A stretch of DNA of 64,000 bases from assembly GCA_963725395.1 (NCBI GenBank), contig CAVRYH010000002.1:558001-622000 (forward strand). The letters run 5' to 3'. Positions 49,403 to 58,428 of this stretch are shown here, piece by piece (the stretch's first letter is position 1; each line of letters begins with the position of its first letter). A program made the translations under genes and the position numbers. The stretch comes from Bog-756 sp963725395. GTDB lineage: Bacteria > Actinomycetota > Acidimicrobiia > Acidimicrobiales > RAAP-2. The notes beneath the pieces were generated by a model. It did not search any database and was not told the DNA's origin. It was given only the letters and a program-made list of their open reading frames with translations.

Positions 49403-50048
49403 ACTCGACGCACCTCCGCCCTCCTCGACGTTCGAGCACTACCGGGTCGAGGTGGACCGTCGGGCCGACCGGCTCATGCGGCGAGGCCGACGGGCCAAGA
49501 CATTGGGGCTTGGCGGCGCTGTGGTCCTCGTCCTCGTGGCCGTGTTGGCTACGTTTCATCTGTCCGGGCCTGCGGGCCATGGATCGGCCTCGGGTCCGGT
49601 CCGGCCCTCCACATCGACCACTCCGGCCGGTCGTAGGGGTGGAGGACCGCCAACCTCGGCCACTCCGGACGCCGGAGCTGCGCCGTCGACACCGACAACA
49701 CGCACAGCTCAGTCGAACAGTGCTGCGGCGCCCGATCTCGGCCAGAGGTTCTCGGTGAACAACCACTCGACCTCGGTGGTCTACGCACGATCGAGCGGTT
49801 TCGTCGTCACCGCCGGGCCCTCCATGGATGTGCAGTTGGTACTGGTGCTCCCGAAGGGGGAGTGGGGCCCCGCTGTCGCCGCCCCGGGTTCCGGCAGGGT
49901 CGCCACGGTGGTGGCGCAGCACCGGGCCGGTGGCAACCTGACCGTCGACCTCCGGACCCACACGGACGGCCGCGTCCCCCTGTCCGTGACGTCGATCGGG
50001 CACCCGGCTTCCACCTGGCGGGGGACGATCGTCGTTCGCCCCACCTGA
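49395..50048 (+). CDS. single-span membrane protein, probable anti-sigma factor
   Basis: 217 residues: a short cytosolic N-terminus (1-35, FEHYRVEVDRRADRLMRRGRR), one membrane helix (about 39-57, GGAVVLVLVAVLATF), then a Ser/Thr/Pro-rich exported linker (about 60-110) and a beta-rich end (TSVVYARSSGFVVTAGPSMDV, VATVVAQHRAGGNLTVDLRT). The eight-base overlap with the sigma gene and the layout suggest an anti-sigma role, but no zinc-finger anti-sigma motif is present. The frameshifted lipoprotein gene follows directly. Confidence 0.6.
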   Translation: MAELDAPPPSSTFEHYRVEVDRRADRLMRRGRRAKTLGLGGAVVLVLVAVLATFHLSGPAGHGSASGPVRPSTSTTPAGRRGGGPPTSATPDAGAAPSTPTTRTAQSNSAAAPDLGQRFSVNNHSTSVVYARSSGFVVTAGPSMDVQLVLVLPKGEWGPAVAAPGSGRVATVVAQHRAGGNLTVDLRTHTDGRVPLSVTSIGHPASTWRGTIVVRPT

Positions 50049-51021
50049 TCGTCCCGAAGCCCGGGCGGCGAACAGTCGGCGCGGCACTCGTCACCGTCGC
50101 CGCGGCGGTCTTGGCCGCCTCGTGCTCCACCGCCCGGCTGCCGGCCACGACGGGTCCCGCCATCGACCGCGGTGATGGATCGGCCGTTCCCGGGGTCCGA
50201 CCGGGGGTGACGACTTCGGGATGGCTGCCGGTCGACTTCGGGGACGCCCAGATCTAGTCCCGGCCGACAGGGGACTCATCTCGTCCGGGGGGTCGGCCTG
50301 TCCCGAGGACCCGGGTGCTGTCATCCTCGAGGGTGGTGCCTGGTGCCCGCCGACGATCGCCGGCACCGCATCACCGGGAGCGGTGACCGTGTCGCTGAGG
50401 ACGCTCGGTCCCGGAGACGGCTCCAACGCCGACGTCGGGCGACCTTCGCTCGTCGTCAACGGGATACCGGACTACGCACCCGGGGCCGCCCCCGTCTACG
50501 AAGCTCCACTACTCCACATCTCCCTGGCGTTCACCGGTGCCGTGCCGCCTCGGGTGCTGGACAGTCTCACCTACGCCCCCTGGCTGCGGTGCCCACCGGT
50601 GGTCGCTCGGTCGTCCCTTCGGCCTGGCGACGCATACGGTTCGCCGGGGTCGTGGTGGCCGTCCCGCCCTCGGGGCCGCCCGATTCCGCGTCCTGCCCGG
50701 CGCGCCGGGCCGATCTCCGATCGGTGCAGGGTGTCCCGGGCGTCGAGTTGGACAGCGGCGGCCAAGAATCCCCACCGGCGGTGGGCCCGGGACTGCGCAG
50801 GATGGAAGCGGTGGTGGTCTGCATCGAACCCGATGCCTCACGGGAGCACCGTCGAGGCCGACCTGTGGGGATCAGAGGGGACGGTGGTGATGCTGCTCGG
50901 GCTCACGGGCAACGGCACCGTGGCCCCGGACCGTTTTCCACTCGCTCACCTGAAGCCGAGGGTGGGGCGGGCCCCGGTGGTCGGACCGCCTCAGCGGGTC
51001 GGGGCGGCCTTCAGGGCCTGA
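50045..51021 (+). pseudogene. lipoprotein gene broken by several frameshifts
   Basis: Just after the anti-sigma-like gene, one frame gives TVGAALVTVAAAVLAASCST, a signal with lipobox LAASC, up to a stop at 50255-50257. Sense continues in a second frame from about 50255 (SSGGSACPEDPGAVILEGGA, LVVNGIPDYAPGAAPVYEAPL). It then moves to a third frame (about 50610-50840; FAGVVVAVPPSGPPD, RMEAVVVCIEPDAS) and back to the second (STVEADLWGSEGTVVMLLGL) to a stop at 51021. No clear start codon is present; CTG 50045 is the best guess. It was or is an exported lipoprotein coupled to a sigma/anti-sigma pair. At least three shifts would be needed to restore it. Confidence 0.55.
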
Positions 51022-52211
51022 AGCACGTCATGGACCAGGTCGTCGGCGTCCTCGAGCCCCACCGAGAGCCTCAGCAGCGAGGGGTCGACGGCGAGTGGTG
51101 ATGCGACGAGGGAGGCGTGGGTCATGCGGTGCGGGTGCCCGATGAGCGATTCGACGGCGCCCAGCGACTCGGCCAAGGTGAACAGCTCGGTCGACCCGGC
51201 CACAGCGAGGGCGGCCTCCTCCCCGCCGTGCAGCGAGAACGAGACCATGCCGCCGAACGCCCGCATCTGGGACCTGGCGGTTGCGTGTCCGGCATGGGTC
51301 GAGAGCCCCGGGAAGTAGAGCCGGTCGATCGCCGGGTGGCCGACGAGGGCATCGGCCACGGCGGCGGCGTTCTCGCAGTGCCGGTCCATGCGGACGGACA
51401 ACGTCTTGATCCCGCGGAGCACGAGGAAGCAGTCGAGCGGACCAGGGACCGCACCGGTGGCGTTCTGGAGGAACGCGACCCGCTCGGCGATCCTCTCGTC
51501 GGACGTGGCGACGAATCCCCCGATGACGTCGCTGTGACCGCTCAGGTACTTGGTGGTGGAGTGCACGACGACATCGGCACCCTGGGCAACGGGCTGCTGC
51601 AGATACGGTGTGGCGAACGTGTTGTCGACCACGAGGACGGCGCCGTTCTCGTGGGCGACCTCGGCCACCGAGGCGATGTCGACGACACGCAGGAGCGGGT
51701 TGGTGGGAGTCTCCATGAAGACCATGCGGGTCGTGGGGCGCCACGCGTCGCGGATCGCCTCCCTGTCGTCGAGCCGCACCGTTGTGAACGCCAGGCCCGC
51801 GGGGGCGTGCACCTGGGCGAGCAGCCGGTGGGTTCCGCCGTACAGTTCGTCCCCGACGATGAGGTGGTCCCCGGGCTCCAGGCATCGCAGCACGGCATCC
51901 TCGGCGGCGAGCCCGCTAGCGAAGGCCGAGCCGTGCTCGACGCCCTCGAGGTCGGCGAGACAGGTCTCCAGGGCGGTCCGGGTGGGATTGGCCGATCGGC
52001 TGTACTCATAGGGCTGGTCAGCCCCCGGTTCCGACTGGGCGAAGGTCGACGTCTGGAAGATGGGCACCACCACCGCCCCGGTGCTCCCCTCGGGGGGCTG
52101 CCCGACGTGGATGGCCCGTGTCCCGAATCCGAGTCCGGACCGCGGGGACACCGGGGGCCCCTGGTCCTCAGGCCCCGGGTCCCGTTCCTCGGGTGGCGCG
52201 GCGCCATCCAC
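50991..52211 (-). CDS. metB: cystathionine gamma-synthase / gamma-lyase-type PLP enzyme
   Basis: 406 residues of the Cys/Met-metabolism PLP family: GFGTRAIHVGQPPEGSTGAV at the start, YEYSRSANPTRTALE, SGLAAEDAVLRCLEPGDHLI, VDNTFATPYLQQP and VHSTTKYLSGHSDVIGGFV with the Schiff-base Lys221. It makes cystathionine from an activated homoserine and cysteine, or cleaves cystathionine; these cannot be told apart by eye. It follows the cystathionine beta-synthase gene by three bases, the same pairing as in mycobacteria, which together gives the transsulfuration route. The N-terminal 25 residues are acidic and Pro-rich. Confidence 0.9.
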   Translation of the reverse strand: MDGAAPPEERDPGPEDQGPPVSPRSGLGFGTRAIHVGQPPEGSTGAVVVPIFQTSTFAQSEPGADQPYEYSRSANPTRTALETCLADLEGVEHGSAFASGLAAEDAVLRCLEPGDHLIVGDELYGGTHRLLAQVHAPAGLAFTTVRLDDREAIRDAWRPTTRMVFMETPTNPLLRVVDIASVAEVAHENGAVLVVDNTFATPYLQQPVAQGADVVVHSTTKYLSGHSDVIGGFVATSDERIAERVAFLQNATGAVPGPLDCFLVLRGIKTLSVRMDRHCENAAAVADALVGHPAIDRLYFPGLSTHAGHATARSQMRAFGGMVSFSLHGGEEAALAVAGSTELFTLAESLGAVESLIGHPHRMTHASLVASPLAVDPSLLRLSVGLEDADDLVHDVLQALKAAPTR

Positions 52212-52214
52212 CGG

Positions 52215-53885
52215 TCAGTGCCCCCCCAGGAACGCCAGCAGATCCGACCGGGTGAGGATCCCAATCGGATGCCCCCCGTCCAGCACCAGCAGCGCACTGT
52301 CCGTCTCCAAGCGTGCCGCGATGCCTTCGACCGGCTCACTGTGTCCGACGGTCGCCATCGGCGGGCCCATCATCGAGCTGACCGACCGGTCGAACCCCCC
52401 GGGATCGTGGAGCGCGTGCTCGAGCAACTGTCGGTCGGAGATCGATCCCACCACCTCGGCCAACGCCAGCGGCGGCTCGGCCTTGACCACGGGCACCTGC
52501 GACACCCCGTACTCCTCGAGCAGGCCCATCGCCGCCCGGACGGTCTCCTCGGGATGCACGTGGACCAGCGGAGGCAAGCGGTCGCTCTTGGTGGCCAGCA
52601 CGGCCTCAGCTGTCGCCCCCTCGGCCCGGGCGAACCCGTGATCGGCCATCCAGTGGTCGTCGTAGAGCTTCGAGAGGTAGCCCCGGCCGGAATCGGGTAC
52701 GAGGACGACGACGACGTCGTCGGGCCCCAGGCTCTCGCCGATGTGGAGGGCGGCCCACACCGCGGTGCCGCACGACCCACCGACGATCATGCCCTCCTCC
52801 CTCGTGACCCGCCGCGCGGTCAGGAACGAGTCGCTGTCCGAGACGGGGACGACCTGGTCGACGACAGATGAGTCGTAGGTTCCGGGCCAGAAGTCCTCGC
52901 CGATGCCCTCCACCAGGTAGGGCCGCCCCCCACCACCCGAGTAGATGGATCCCTCGGGGTCGGCGGCGATCACCCGGACCGCCGGGTTCTGGGCCTTCAG
53001 GTACCGGCCCACGCCGCTGATCGTCCCCCCGGTGCCCACACCGGCGACGAAGTGCGTCACCCGGCCCGCCGTCTGCCGCCAGATCTCCGGGCCCGTCCAG
53101 CGTTCGTGGGCCGAGGGGTTGGCCATGTTGCGGTACTGGTTGGGCTGGAAGGAATTCGGTGTCTCCTCGGTGATCCGGTTGGCCACCGAGTAGTAGGAGT
53201 CGGGATGATCCGGGTCGACGGCGGTCGGGCAGATGACGACTTTGGCGCCGAAGGCCCGCAGGAGCTGCCGCTTCTCCTCGGCGATCTTGTCCGGCATGGT
53301 GAAGATGCAGTGGTAGCCCCGCTGGGCGGCGATCATGGCCAATCCGACCCCGGTGTTGCCCGACGTCGGCTCCACGATGGTGCTGCCCCGGCTGAGGAGC
53401 CCGTCCGCCTCGGCCGCCAGGATCATGGACAACGCCGGCCGGTCCTTCACACTGCCACCGGGGTTCAGGTACTCCAGCTTGGCGAGCAGGTGGCACCGGA
53501 GGTGGCTCCCTGTCCGGCTCAACCGGACGACGGGCGTGTTGCCGATCAGGTCGATCAGGCTGTCGGCGACCTCCATCGCTGGGCCCGAATCGGTGAGGGG
53601 CCAGGTCTCCACCCCGGTCGGTACGTCGACGTCGCTGTCGGTGAACAAAAGGGTCGGCAGACCAGCGTCGTGGATGTGCCTGACGACCCCGACGATGGCG
53701 CCGGCGTCACCGGCACCGCCGACCACACCGACCAGGCGGGGGATGTGACCCCGGAGCTCGGCGATCAGTGGGGCCGTTTCGGTGGCATCGACCAACTCGA
53801 CGACCCGACCGGCCCTGGTCTCGAGAATGTGAGGAGGTCGTTCGGGTCCGACCACTACCAAGATGTCCACTGTCGGTCCAGGCAC
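52215..53885 (-). CDS. cbs: cystathionine beta-synthase with N-terminal alpha/beta extension
   Basis: 556 residues. From Met104 the protein is a standard enzyme: SLIDLIGNTPVVRLSR, YLNPGGSVKDRPA with Schiff-base Lys147, PTSGNTGVGLAMIAAQRG, AGVGTGGTISGVGRYLK and VGGSCGTAVWAA, followed by two CBS domains (about 435-556; VSQVPVVKAEPP, ILTRSDLLAFL). It condenses serine with homocysteine (or works in reverse transsulfuration). The first 103 residues (VDILVVVGPERPP, RVVELVDATETAPLIAELRG, RLVGVVGGAGDAGAIVGVVR, LPTLLFTDSD) form an extra receiver-like alpha/beta unit not usual in this family. GTG 53885 is the proposed start. If the extension is not translated, the start is ATG 53576. Confidence 0.88.
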   Translation of the reverse strand: MPGPTVDILVVVGPERPPHILETRAGRVVELVDATETAPLIAELRGHIPRLVGVVGGAGDAGAIVGVVRHIHDAGLPTLLFTDSDVDVPTGVETWPLTDSGPAMEVADSLIDLIGNTPVVRLSRTGSHLRCHLLAKLEYLNPGGSVKDRPALSMILAAEADGLLSRGSTIVEPTSGNTGVGLAMIAAQRGYHCIFTMPDKIAEEKRQLLRAFGAKVVICPTAVDPDHPDSYYSVANRITEETPNSFQPNQYRNMANPSAHERWTGPEIWRQTAGRVTHFVAGVGTGGTISGVGRYLKAQNPAVRVIAADPEGSIYSGGGGRPYLVEGIGEDFWPGTYDSSVVDQVVPVSDSDSFLTARRVTREEGMIVGGSCGTAVWAALHIGESLGPDDVVVVLVPDSGRGYLSKLYDDHWMADHGFARAEGATAEAVLATKSDRLPPLVHVHPEETVRAAMGLLEEYGVSQVPVVKAEPPLALAEVVGSISDRQLLEHALHDPGGFDRSVSSMMGPPMATVGHSEPVEGIAARLETDSALLVLDGGHPIGILTRSDLLAFLGGH

Positions 53886-53959
53886 CGCGTCTGCCTATCT
53901 GAGGCCGACGGTCGACCGGACGGGGCCCGGTCGCCGACCACCGGGGCCGCTGCCTCGGG

Positions 53960-53985
53960 CGGTGGTGCAACTCGGTCCACCACCG
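53960..53985 (-). other. hairpin in the leader of the cbs-metB operon
   Basis: CGGTGGTG and CACCACCG form an 8-bp stem with a ten-base loop, about 75 bases upstream of the cystathionine beta-synthase start. Flanking bases are strongly GC-rich. A cis-regulatory RNA is possible for a sulfur-amino-acid operon, but I could not fit it to a known SAM- or SAH-riboswitch core. Confidence 0.3.
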
Positions 53986-54127
53986 GGGGGCACTCGGGCG
54001 GACTCCATGAGGGTCATGCTAGTTCCCTGATGAGGGCTGGCCGCCGGGGGAAACCACCGGCCTTCTTTGCTAGCTTCGCAGGACGGCGCGCTGGACGCGG
54101 TGGGCCCGTTTCGACAGGAGCAAGCCA

Positions 54128-55018
54128 TTGGAGACCCGGAACCTGGACACGGTGGTCTACGCGAAAGACGGTCCGGTCGCCTGGATCACCCTCGACTATC
54201 AGGAGAAGGCCAACATCCAGACGTCGGACCTCGTGTTCGATGTCGACACCTGCCTCGACGACGCCGACCGGGACTACTCGATCAAGGTCGTCGTCCTGAA
54301 GGCCAACGGCCCCGGGTTCAGCGCGGGCCATGTGGTCGCCGGCACCCCGGGTACCGAGATGCGGGAGATCGACGAGAGCACGGCCCGGCTCGGAAGCCCG
54401 TGGAAGGGCCAGTGGGACATCTACGGCACCCCGGTGCTCAAGCTGTGGGACTTCCCCAAGGTCACGATCGCCCAGGTCCACGGGTACTGCCTCGGGGGCG
54501 GTACTGTCTGGGGCCTGCTCACCGATATGACTGTGGCGTCGGAGGACGCGTACTTCCAGTTCCCCGTGCTCCAGGGCATGGCCATGCCCACGATGGAGAC
54601 GGGCATCGAACCCTGGCTGTTCATGAATTGGAAGCGGGCGTCGGAGTACATGTACACCGGTCAGGAGCTCAGCGCGCAAGAGGCGAAGGAGATGGGCCTC
54701 GTCAACCGGGTGGTTACCCGGGATCGCCTCGAGGACGAGGTCAACGAGCTCGCCTTCCACGTGGCCCAGGCCCCGCTCTCCACGCTGATGGCGGCCAAGG
54801 CCAACATCCGCCGTGCGTGGGACCTGATGGGCCTGCGCACCCACCTCCAGTCGTCGAACGACCTGTTGACCCTGGCGACCCAGGCCACCGATGTGAAGGA
54901 GTACATCCGCGACGTCTACCAGGCGGGTCTCCGGCCGCGAGAGGCGGCGCAGCGGAACGCCGACCGGGCCAAGGAGCTCGCCGCCGAGTCGAAGGAGCGA
55001 GCGCAGGCGGGAGGCTGA
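54128..55018 (+). CDS. enoyl-CoA hydratase/isomerase-family protein
   Basis: 296 residues of crotonase fold: VAWITLDYQEKANIQ, VVVLKANGPGFSAGHVV (oxyanion hole strand, first NH from the SAGH region), VTIAQVHGYCLGGGTVWGLLTDMTVAS (second oxyanion Gly pair) and the C-terminal helix AREAAQRNADR. The usual catalytic Glu of hydratases (in the P-E-x-x-xG loop) appears as METGIEPWLF, so an acidic residue is nearby. The reaction could be hydration of an enoyl-CoA or an isomerase/hydrolase variant. The TTG start at 54128 has AGGAG eleven bases upstream. Confidence 0.85.
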   Translation: METRNLDTVVYAKDGPVAWITLDYQEKANIQTSDLVFDVDTCLDDADRDYSIKVVVLKANGPGFSAGHVVAGTPGTEMREIDESTARLGSPWKGQWDIYGTPVLKLWDFPKVTIAQVHGYCLGGGTVWGLLTDMTVASEDAYFQFPVLQGMAMPTMETGIEPWLFMNWKRASEYMYTGQELSAQEAKEMGLVNRVVTRDRLEDEVNELAFHVAQAPLSTLMAAKANIRRAWDLMGLRTHLQSSNDLLTLATQATDVKEYIRDVYQAGLRPREAAQRNADRAKELAAESKERAQAGG

Positions 55019-55061
55019 GCCCGGCGCCGCCGGGACGGGACCGATCGGGGACGGAAGAGGG

Positions 55062-56129
55062 ATGACCATGGGACGTCTGTGTCGGGCGGCGGTGACGGTG
55101 GTGATGGTGGTCGCCGTGACCGTCGGGGCGATCCCGGGCCGGCAAGCGACGGCGGGTGCCGATCCGGTGCCACTCAGGCCGATCAGCGGTTCCTATGACT
55201 TCAGGCTCACCTTCGATGGCCTGCACCGCGACTACCTCCTGCACGTACCGCCGGCCGCAGCCGGTGGCGCCCCCCTTCCCCTGGTCCTCAATCTGCACGG
55301 TGCCACGGAGAACGGCACGCTCGAGGAGATCACCTCGGGGATGGACTCCTCGGCCGACCAGAACGGCTACCTGGTCGCCTACCCCAACGGCACCAGGATC
55401 TCGAAGGTCCTGACACCGGATCCGGTGGCCAAGCAGGCCCAGTACGGCTGGAACGCCGGACGGTGCTGCGGCCTGCCGGTGACCCGGCACATCGACGACG
55501 TCGGTTTCCTGCTCAAGGTCATCAGCGACGTGGCGGCGCGCACTCCGGTCGACCTCCGGCGGGTCTATGTCACAGGGATCTCGAACGGCGGCATGATGGC
55601 CTACGCCATGGCGGCCGAGGCCTCCGACCATGTCGCGGCCATCTCCTCGGTGTCCGGTCAGGTCGAACTGCCCACCATCCACCCCACGCGTGCGGTGCCG
55701 ACGTTGGAGTTCCACAGTGTCGACGATCCGATCGCCAAGTGGCAGGGCGTCCCCAACCGCGACCCGTCGCTCCGACTGTCGGTGATGCAGGGCGTCGACC
55801 AGTGGGTGAAGGCCGACGGGTGTGACGCCAGCCCCCACGACGATCCCACGATCGTCGGTGCGCCCGGGAGCATCTCGCAGGGCGAGACGGCAACGCTCGT
55901 GACCTACGACGGCTGCCGATCCGGGTCCGAGGTCGAATTGTGGCGCTTCACCGGGTCCGGGCACGTCTGGCCGGGCAGCACGCTGAACACCGGCCCTCCC
56001 GACACCTGGATCCTGGGCGGTGTGGGTCGGGGCACTGTGCTCGTCGACGCCAACGAGGCGATGTGGCAGTTCTTCCGCCGCTATCAGCTCCCGGCGAATC
56101 TCGTCGGGGCCCACCACTCGAGCGCCTGA
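55062..56129 (+). CDS. secreted PHB-depolymerase-type esterase (LpqC-like)
   Basis: 355 residues with a signal peptide (about 1-33, ending TAGA). Alpha/beta-hydrolase of the esterase/PHB depolymerase group: RDYLLHVPP, LPLVLNLHGATENG (oxyanion), YLVAYPNGTR, NAGRCCGLPV, VYVTGISNGGMMAYAMA with the nucleophile Ser174, EFHSVDDPI with the likely catalytic Asp and GSGHVWPG with the likely His. Such enzymes cleave polyhydroxyalkanoates or feruloyl/acetyl esters outside the cell. The Cys pair in RCC and later Cys suggest disulfides. It ends overlapping the tail of the opposite-strand flavoprotein by 46 bases. Confidence 0.85.
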   Translation: MTMGRLCRAAVTVVMVVAVTVGAIPGRQATAGADPVPLRPISGSYDFRLTFDGLHRDYLLHVPPAAAGGAPLPLVLNLHGATENGTLEEITSGMDSSADQNGYLVAYPNGTRISKVLTPDPVAKQAQYGWNAGRCCGLPVTRHIDDVGFLLKVISDVAARTPVDLRRVYVTGISNGGMMAYAMAAEASDHVAAISSVSGQVELPTIHPTRAVPTLEFHSVDDPIAKWQGVPNRDPSLRLSVMQGVDQWVKADGCDASPHDDPTIVGAPGSISQGETATLVTYDGCRSGSEVELWRFTGSGHVWPGSTLNTGPPDTWILGGVGRGTVLVDANEAMWQFFRRYQLPANLVGAHHSSA

Positions 56130-57247
56130 GTCATCAAGGCGTCGGTGTCCGGTGGAGGGTCGTCCCCGAGAACGGTCCGGGCGACGGCCAGGGCGCTGAG
56201 CGGTCCAAGGAGCAGCCCCTCTGCACCGTGGCCCGTGGCCACGTAGGCGTTCTCCCAACCCGGGAGGCGGCCGAGGATGGGCCGTTCGTCAGGGGTGGAG
56301 GGCCGCGACCCGACGCGGACCTCGGCCACGCTGGCCTGGGCCAGACCTGGTGCCGTGCGCAGGCATTCCCTCAGCAGTTGGTGCACGCCGTCCACCGTGG
56401 CCCGGTGGTCGAAGCCCGCATCCGCCTCCATCGTGCCACCACTGGCGATCCGGCCGTCCGGCCAGGGCACGAGGTAGAAGCCCAGCACCGGCTGGACGAT
56501 CGTCCACGAACGGGTGTCCGTCCCTGGCACGGAGAGGTGGACGATCTGCCCTTTCAGGGGTCGAACGGGAAGCGTGACCCCGAATGCGTCACCGAGCTCG
56601 GCCGACCACGCTCCTCCGGCGATCACGACGGCGTCGGCGGCCAGCTCACCGTCGCCGACGGCAACGCCTGTCACCGTGCTCTTCGAGCGGTCGACCAGGA
56701 CGCCGGAGACGTCGGCATCGACCACCCGCAGGCCGCGGGAGACCGCGGCCCGGTGCAGGGCGTCGTTCAGGACCCGACCGTCGACCCTGCGCCCGGCCGG
56801 GCTGAACAGGGCCCGTCGTACGGCCCCCAGGGGAGGGAAATGCCGGGAGGTGTCGGTCGGCTCGACCTCCTCGACCAGGCCGGGTACTCGCTCCTCGACG
56901 AGGGCTGCGACCCGTTCCATGTACTCGTCCTCGCCCGGACGATCGGCCACCAGCAGCAGTCCGGGCACGGCCAGCCCCGTGTCGGCCACGCCGTCGTCGC
57001 CCAGCCGCTCCGCCAGCGCCTCATGATGGTGGGCGGCAGCCAGCCCGAACTCGAAGAGCGCAGGGTCTGGATCCTGGTTCGTCTCGGGGGAGAGGATGCC
57101 GGCACCGGCGTCGGTGGCCCTCCCGACGTCGTGCCGGTCGACCAGCACCACGTCGGCCCCGGCGCACACGAGCTCGTAGGCGAGCGAGCTGCCGACCAGG
57201 CCACCACCGACCACGACCACCTCGGATCCCTCGTGCCGCTGGGCCAC
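56084..57247 (-). CDS. FAD-dependent D-amino acid / glycine oxidase-like protein
   Basis: 387 residues from GTG 57247. The N-terminal FAD motif is VVVVGGGLVGSSLAYELVCAGADVVLVDR, followed by AGAGILSPETN, ADAVVIAGGAWSAELGD (the ATG/GAWS region), VRPLKGQIVHLSVPG and the C-terminal YVATGHGAEGLLLGPLSALAV. This is the DAO family, closest in layout to glycine oxidases such as ThiO and to deaminating oxidases. No thiamine genes flank it, so the substrate is open. The upstream 96 bases of the open frame are Pro/Arg-rich and are left out. Confidence 0.85.
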   Translation of the reverse strand: MAQRHEGSEVVVVGGGLVGSSLAYELVCAGADVVLVDRHDVGRATDAGAGILSPETNQDPDPALFEFGLAAAHHHEALAERLGDDGVADTGLAVPGLLLVADRPGEDEYMERVAALVEERVPGLVEEVEPTDTSRHFPPLGAVRRALFSPAGRRVDGRVLNDALHRAAVSRGLRVVDADVSGVLVDRSKSTVTGVAVGDGELAADAVVIAGGAWSAELGDAFGVTLPVRPLKGQIVHLSVPGTDTRSWTIVQPVLGFYLVPWPDGRIASGGTMEADAGFDHRATVDGVHQLLRECLRTAPGLAQASVAEVRVGSRPSTPDERPILGRLPGWENAYVATGHGAEGLLLGPLSALAVARTVLGDDPPPDTDALMTQALEWWAPTRFAGS

Positions 57248-57341
57248 CCCCGAATCATCGCGAACCCGACGGGGGCCTGCACCGGGGGTGCCAAAGGGGG
57301 GACGGGGGAAGGCCGGCACCGGCCCGGCATAGGGTCGGGTC

Positions 57342-58373
57342 ATGAACTACCGCCCTCTCGGTCGAACCGGAATCAAAGTCAGCCCGCTCTGCCTCGGTGC
57401 CATGATGCTCGGGGAGTGGGGCAACCCGGACCATGACGAATCGGTCCGGATCATCCACCGGGCCCTCGACGCCGGCATCAACTTCATCGACACGGCCGAC
57501 GTCTACTCGGCCGGTGAGTCCGAGGTCATCGTGGGCAAGGCGATGTCGAGCGTGGACCGGTCCAGGGTGGTGCTGGCGACGAAGGTGCACGCTCCGATGG
57601 GTGACGACCCCAATGCCCAGGGCAACTCCCGGCGCTGGATCATCGCCGAATGTGACAACAGCCTCCGCCGTCTAGGCACCGAGTACATCGACCTGTACCA
57701 GATCCACCGCCCGGACGAGAGCGTCGACGTCGACGAGACGCTCGGCGCGCTGAGCGACCTGGTTCATGCCGGCAAGATCCGGTCGTTCGGCAGTTCCACG
57801 TTCCCGGCCGAGCAGATCGTCGAAGCACAGTGGGTGGCCGAGCGCCGGGGCCGTGAGCGCTTCCGGACCGAGCAGCCGCCCTACTCCGTCCTCGTCCGCT
57901 CCATCGAGCGGGACGTCCTTCCGGTCGCCCAGGCCTTCGGCATGGGTGTCATCCCCTGGAGCCCCTTGGCCGGGGGATGGTTGTCCGGACGCTTCGGCGA
58001 GGGCAGGGACAACACCAGCCGGCGGGCGGCCCGTATCCCGGGCCGCTACGACCTCTCCATCCCGGCCAATCAGCGCAAGCTCGAGATCGTCACCGAGCTG
58101 GCGACGGTGGCCGAAGAGGCGGGGCTGACCATGGTCGAGCTGTCGCTGGGCTTCGTGCTCGAACACCCGGCGATCAGCGCGGCCATCATCGGTCCCCGGA
58201 CCATCGAGCAGCTCGAGTCCCAGCTCTCGGCCCCCGATGTCCGGCTCGAGGCGGACGTCCTCGACCGCATCGACGAGATCGTCCCCCCGGGGACGAACGT
58301 GAACCCTGAGGATGCCGGCTGGCAGCCGCGGTGCCTGGGCGACGCCCGACTCCGGCGTCGGCATCACCGCTGA
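57342..58373 (+). CDS. aldo/keto reductase
   Basis: 343 residues of TIM-barrel AKR type. Catalytic tetrad positions are Asp50 and Tyr55 (INFIDTADVYSAGESE), Lys81 (VLATKVHAP) and His121 (LYQIHRPDE). The NADP(H) end is WSPLAGGWLSGRF and AAIIGPRTIEQLESQL. The pattern is that of the YghZ/Tas-like group acting on aldehydes or sugar ketones. Start ATG 57342 gives the family-typical MNYRPLGRTGIKVSPLCLG. The last 15 residues (DARLRRRHHR) are not family-like. Confidence 0.9.
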   Translation: MNYRPLGRTGIKVSPLCLGAMMLGEWGNPDHDESVRIIHRALDAGINFIDTADVYSAGESEVIVGKAMSSVDRSRVVLATKVHAPMGDDPNAQGNSRRWIIAECDNSLRRLGTEYIDLYQIHRPDESVDVDETLGALSDLVHAGKIRSFGSSTFPAEQIVEAQWVAERRGRERFRTEQPPYSVLVRSIERDVLPVAQAFGMGVIPWSPLAGGWLSGRFGEGRDNTSRRAARIPGRYDLSIPANQRKLEIVTELATVAEEAGLTMVELSLGFVLEHPAISAAIIGPRTIEQLESQLSAPDVRLEADVLDRIDEIVPPGTNVNPEDAGWQPRCLGDARLRRRHHR

Positions 58374-58428
58374 GGTCGCCGACCTCGCCGAGGACGACGG
58401 GTGCCGTCCGGGAGATCCGTGACCCTGC

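Noticed and set aside
53886..54060. A SAM or SAH riboswitch before the cbs-metB operon
   Set aside because: One hairpin is present, but I could not match the conserved core of any SAM or SAH class by eye. It is listed only as a hairpin.
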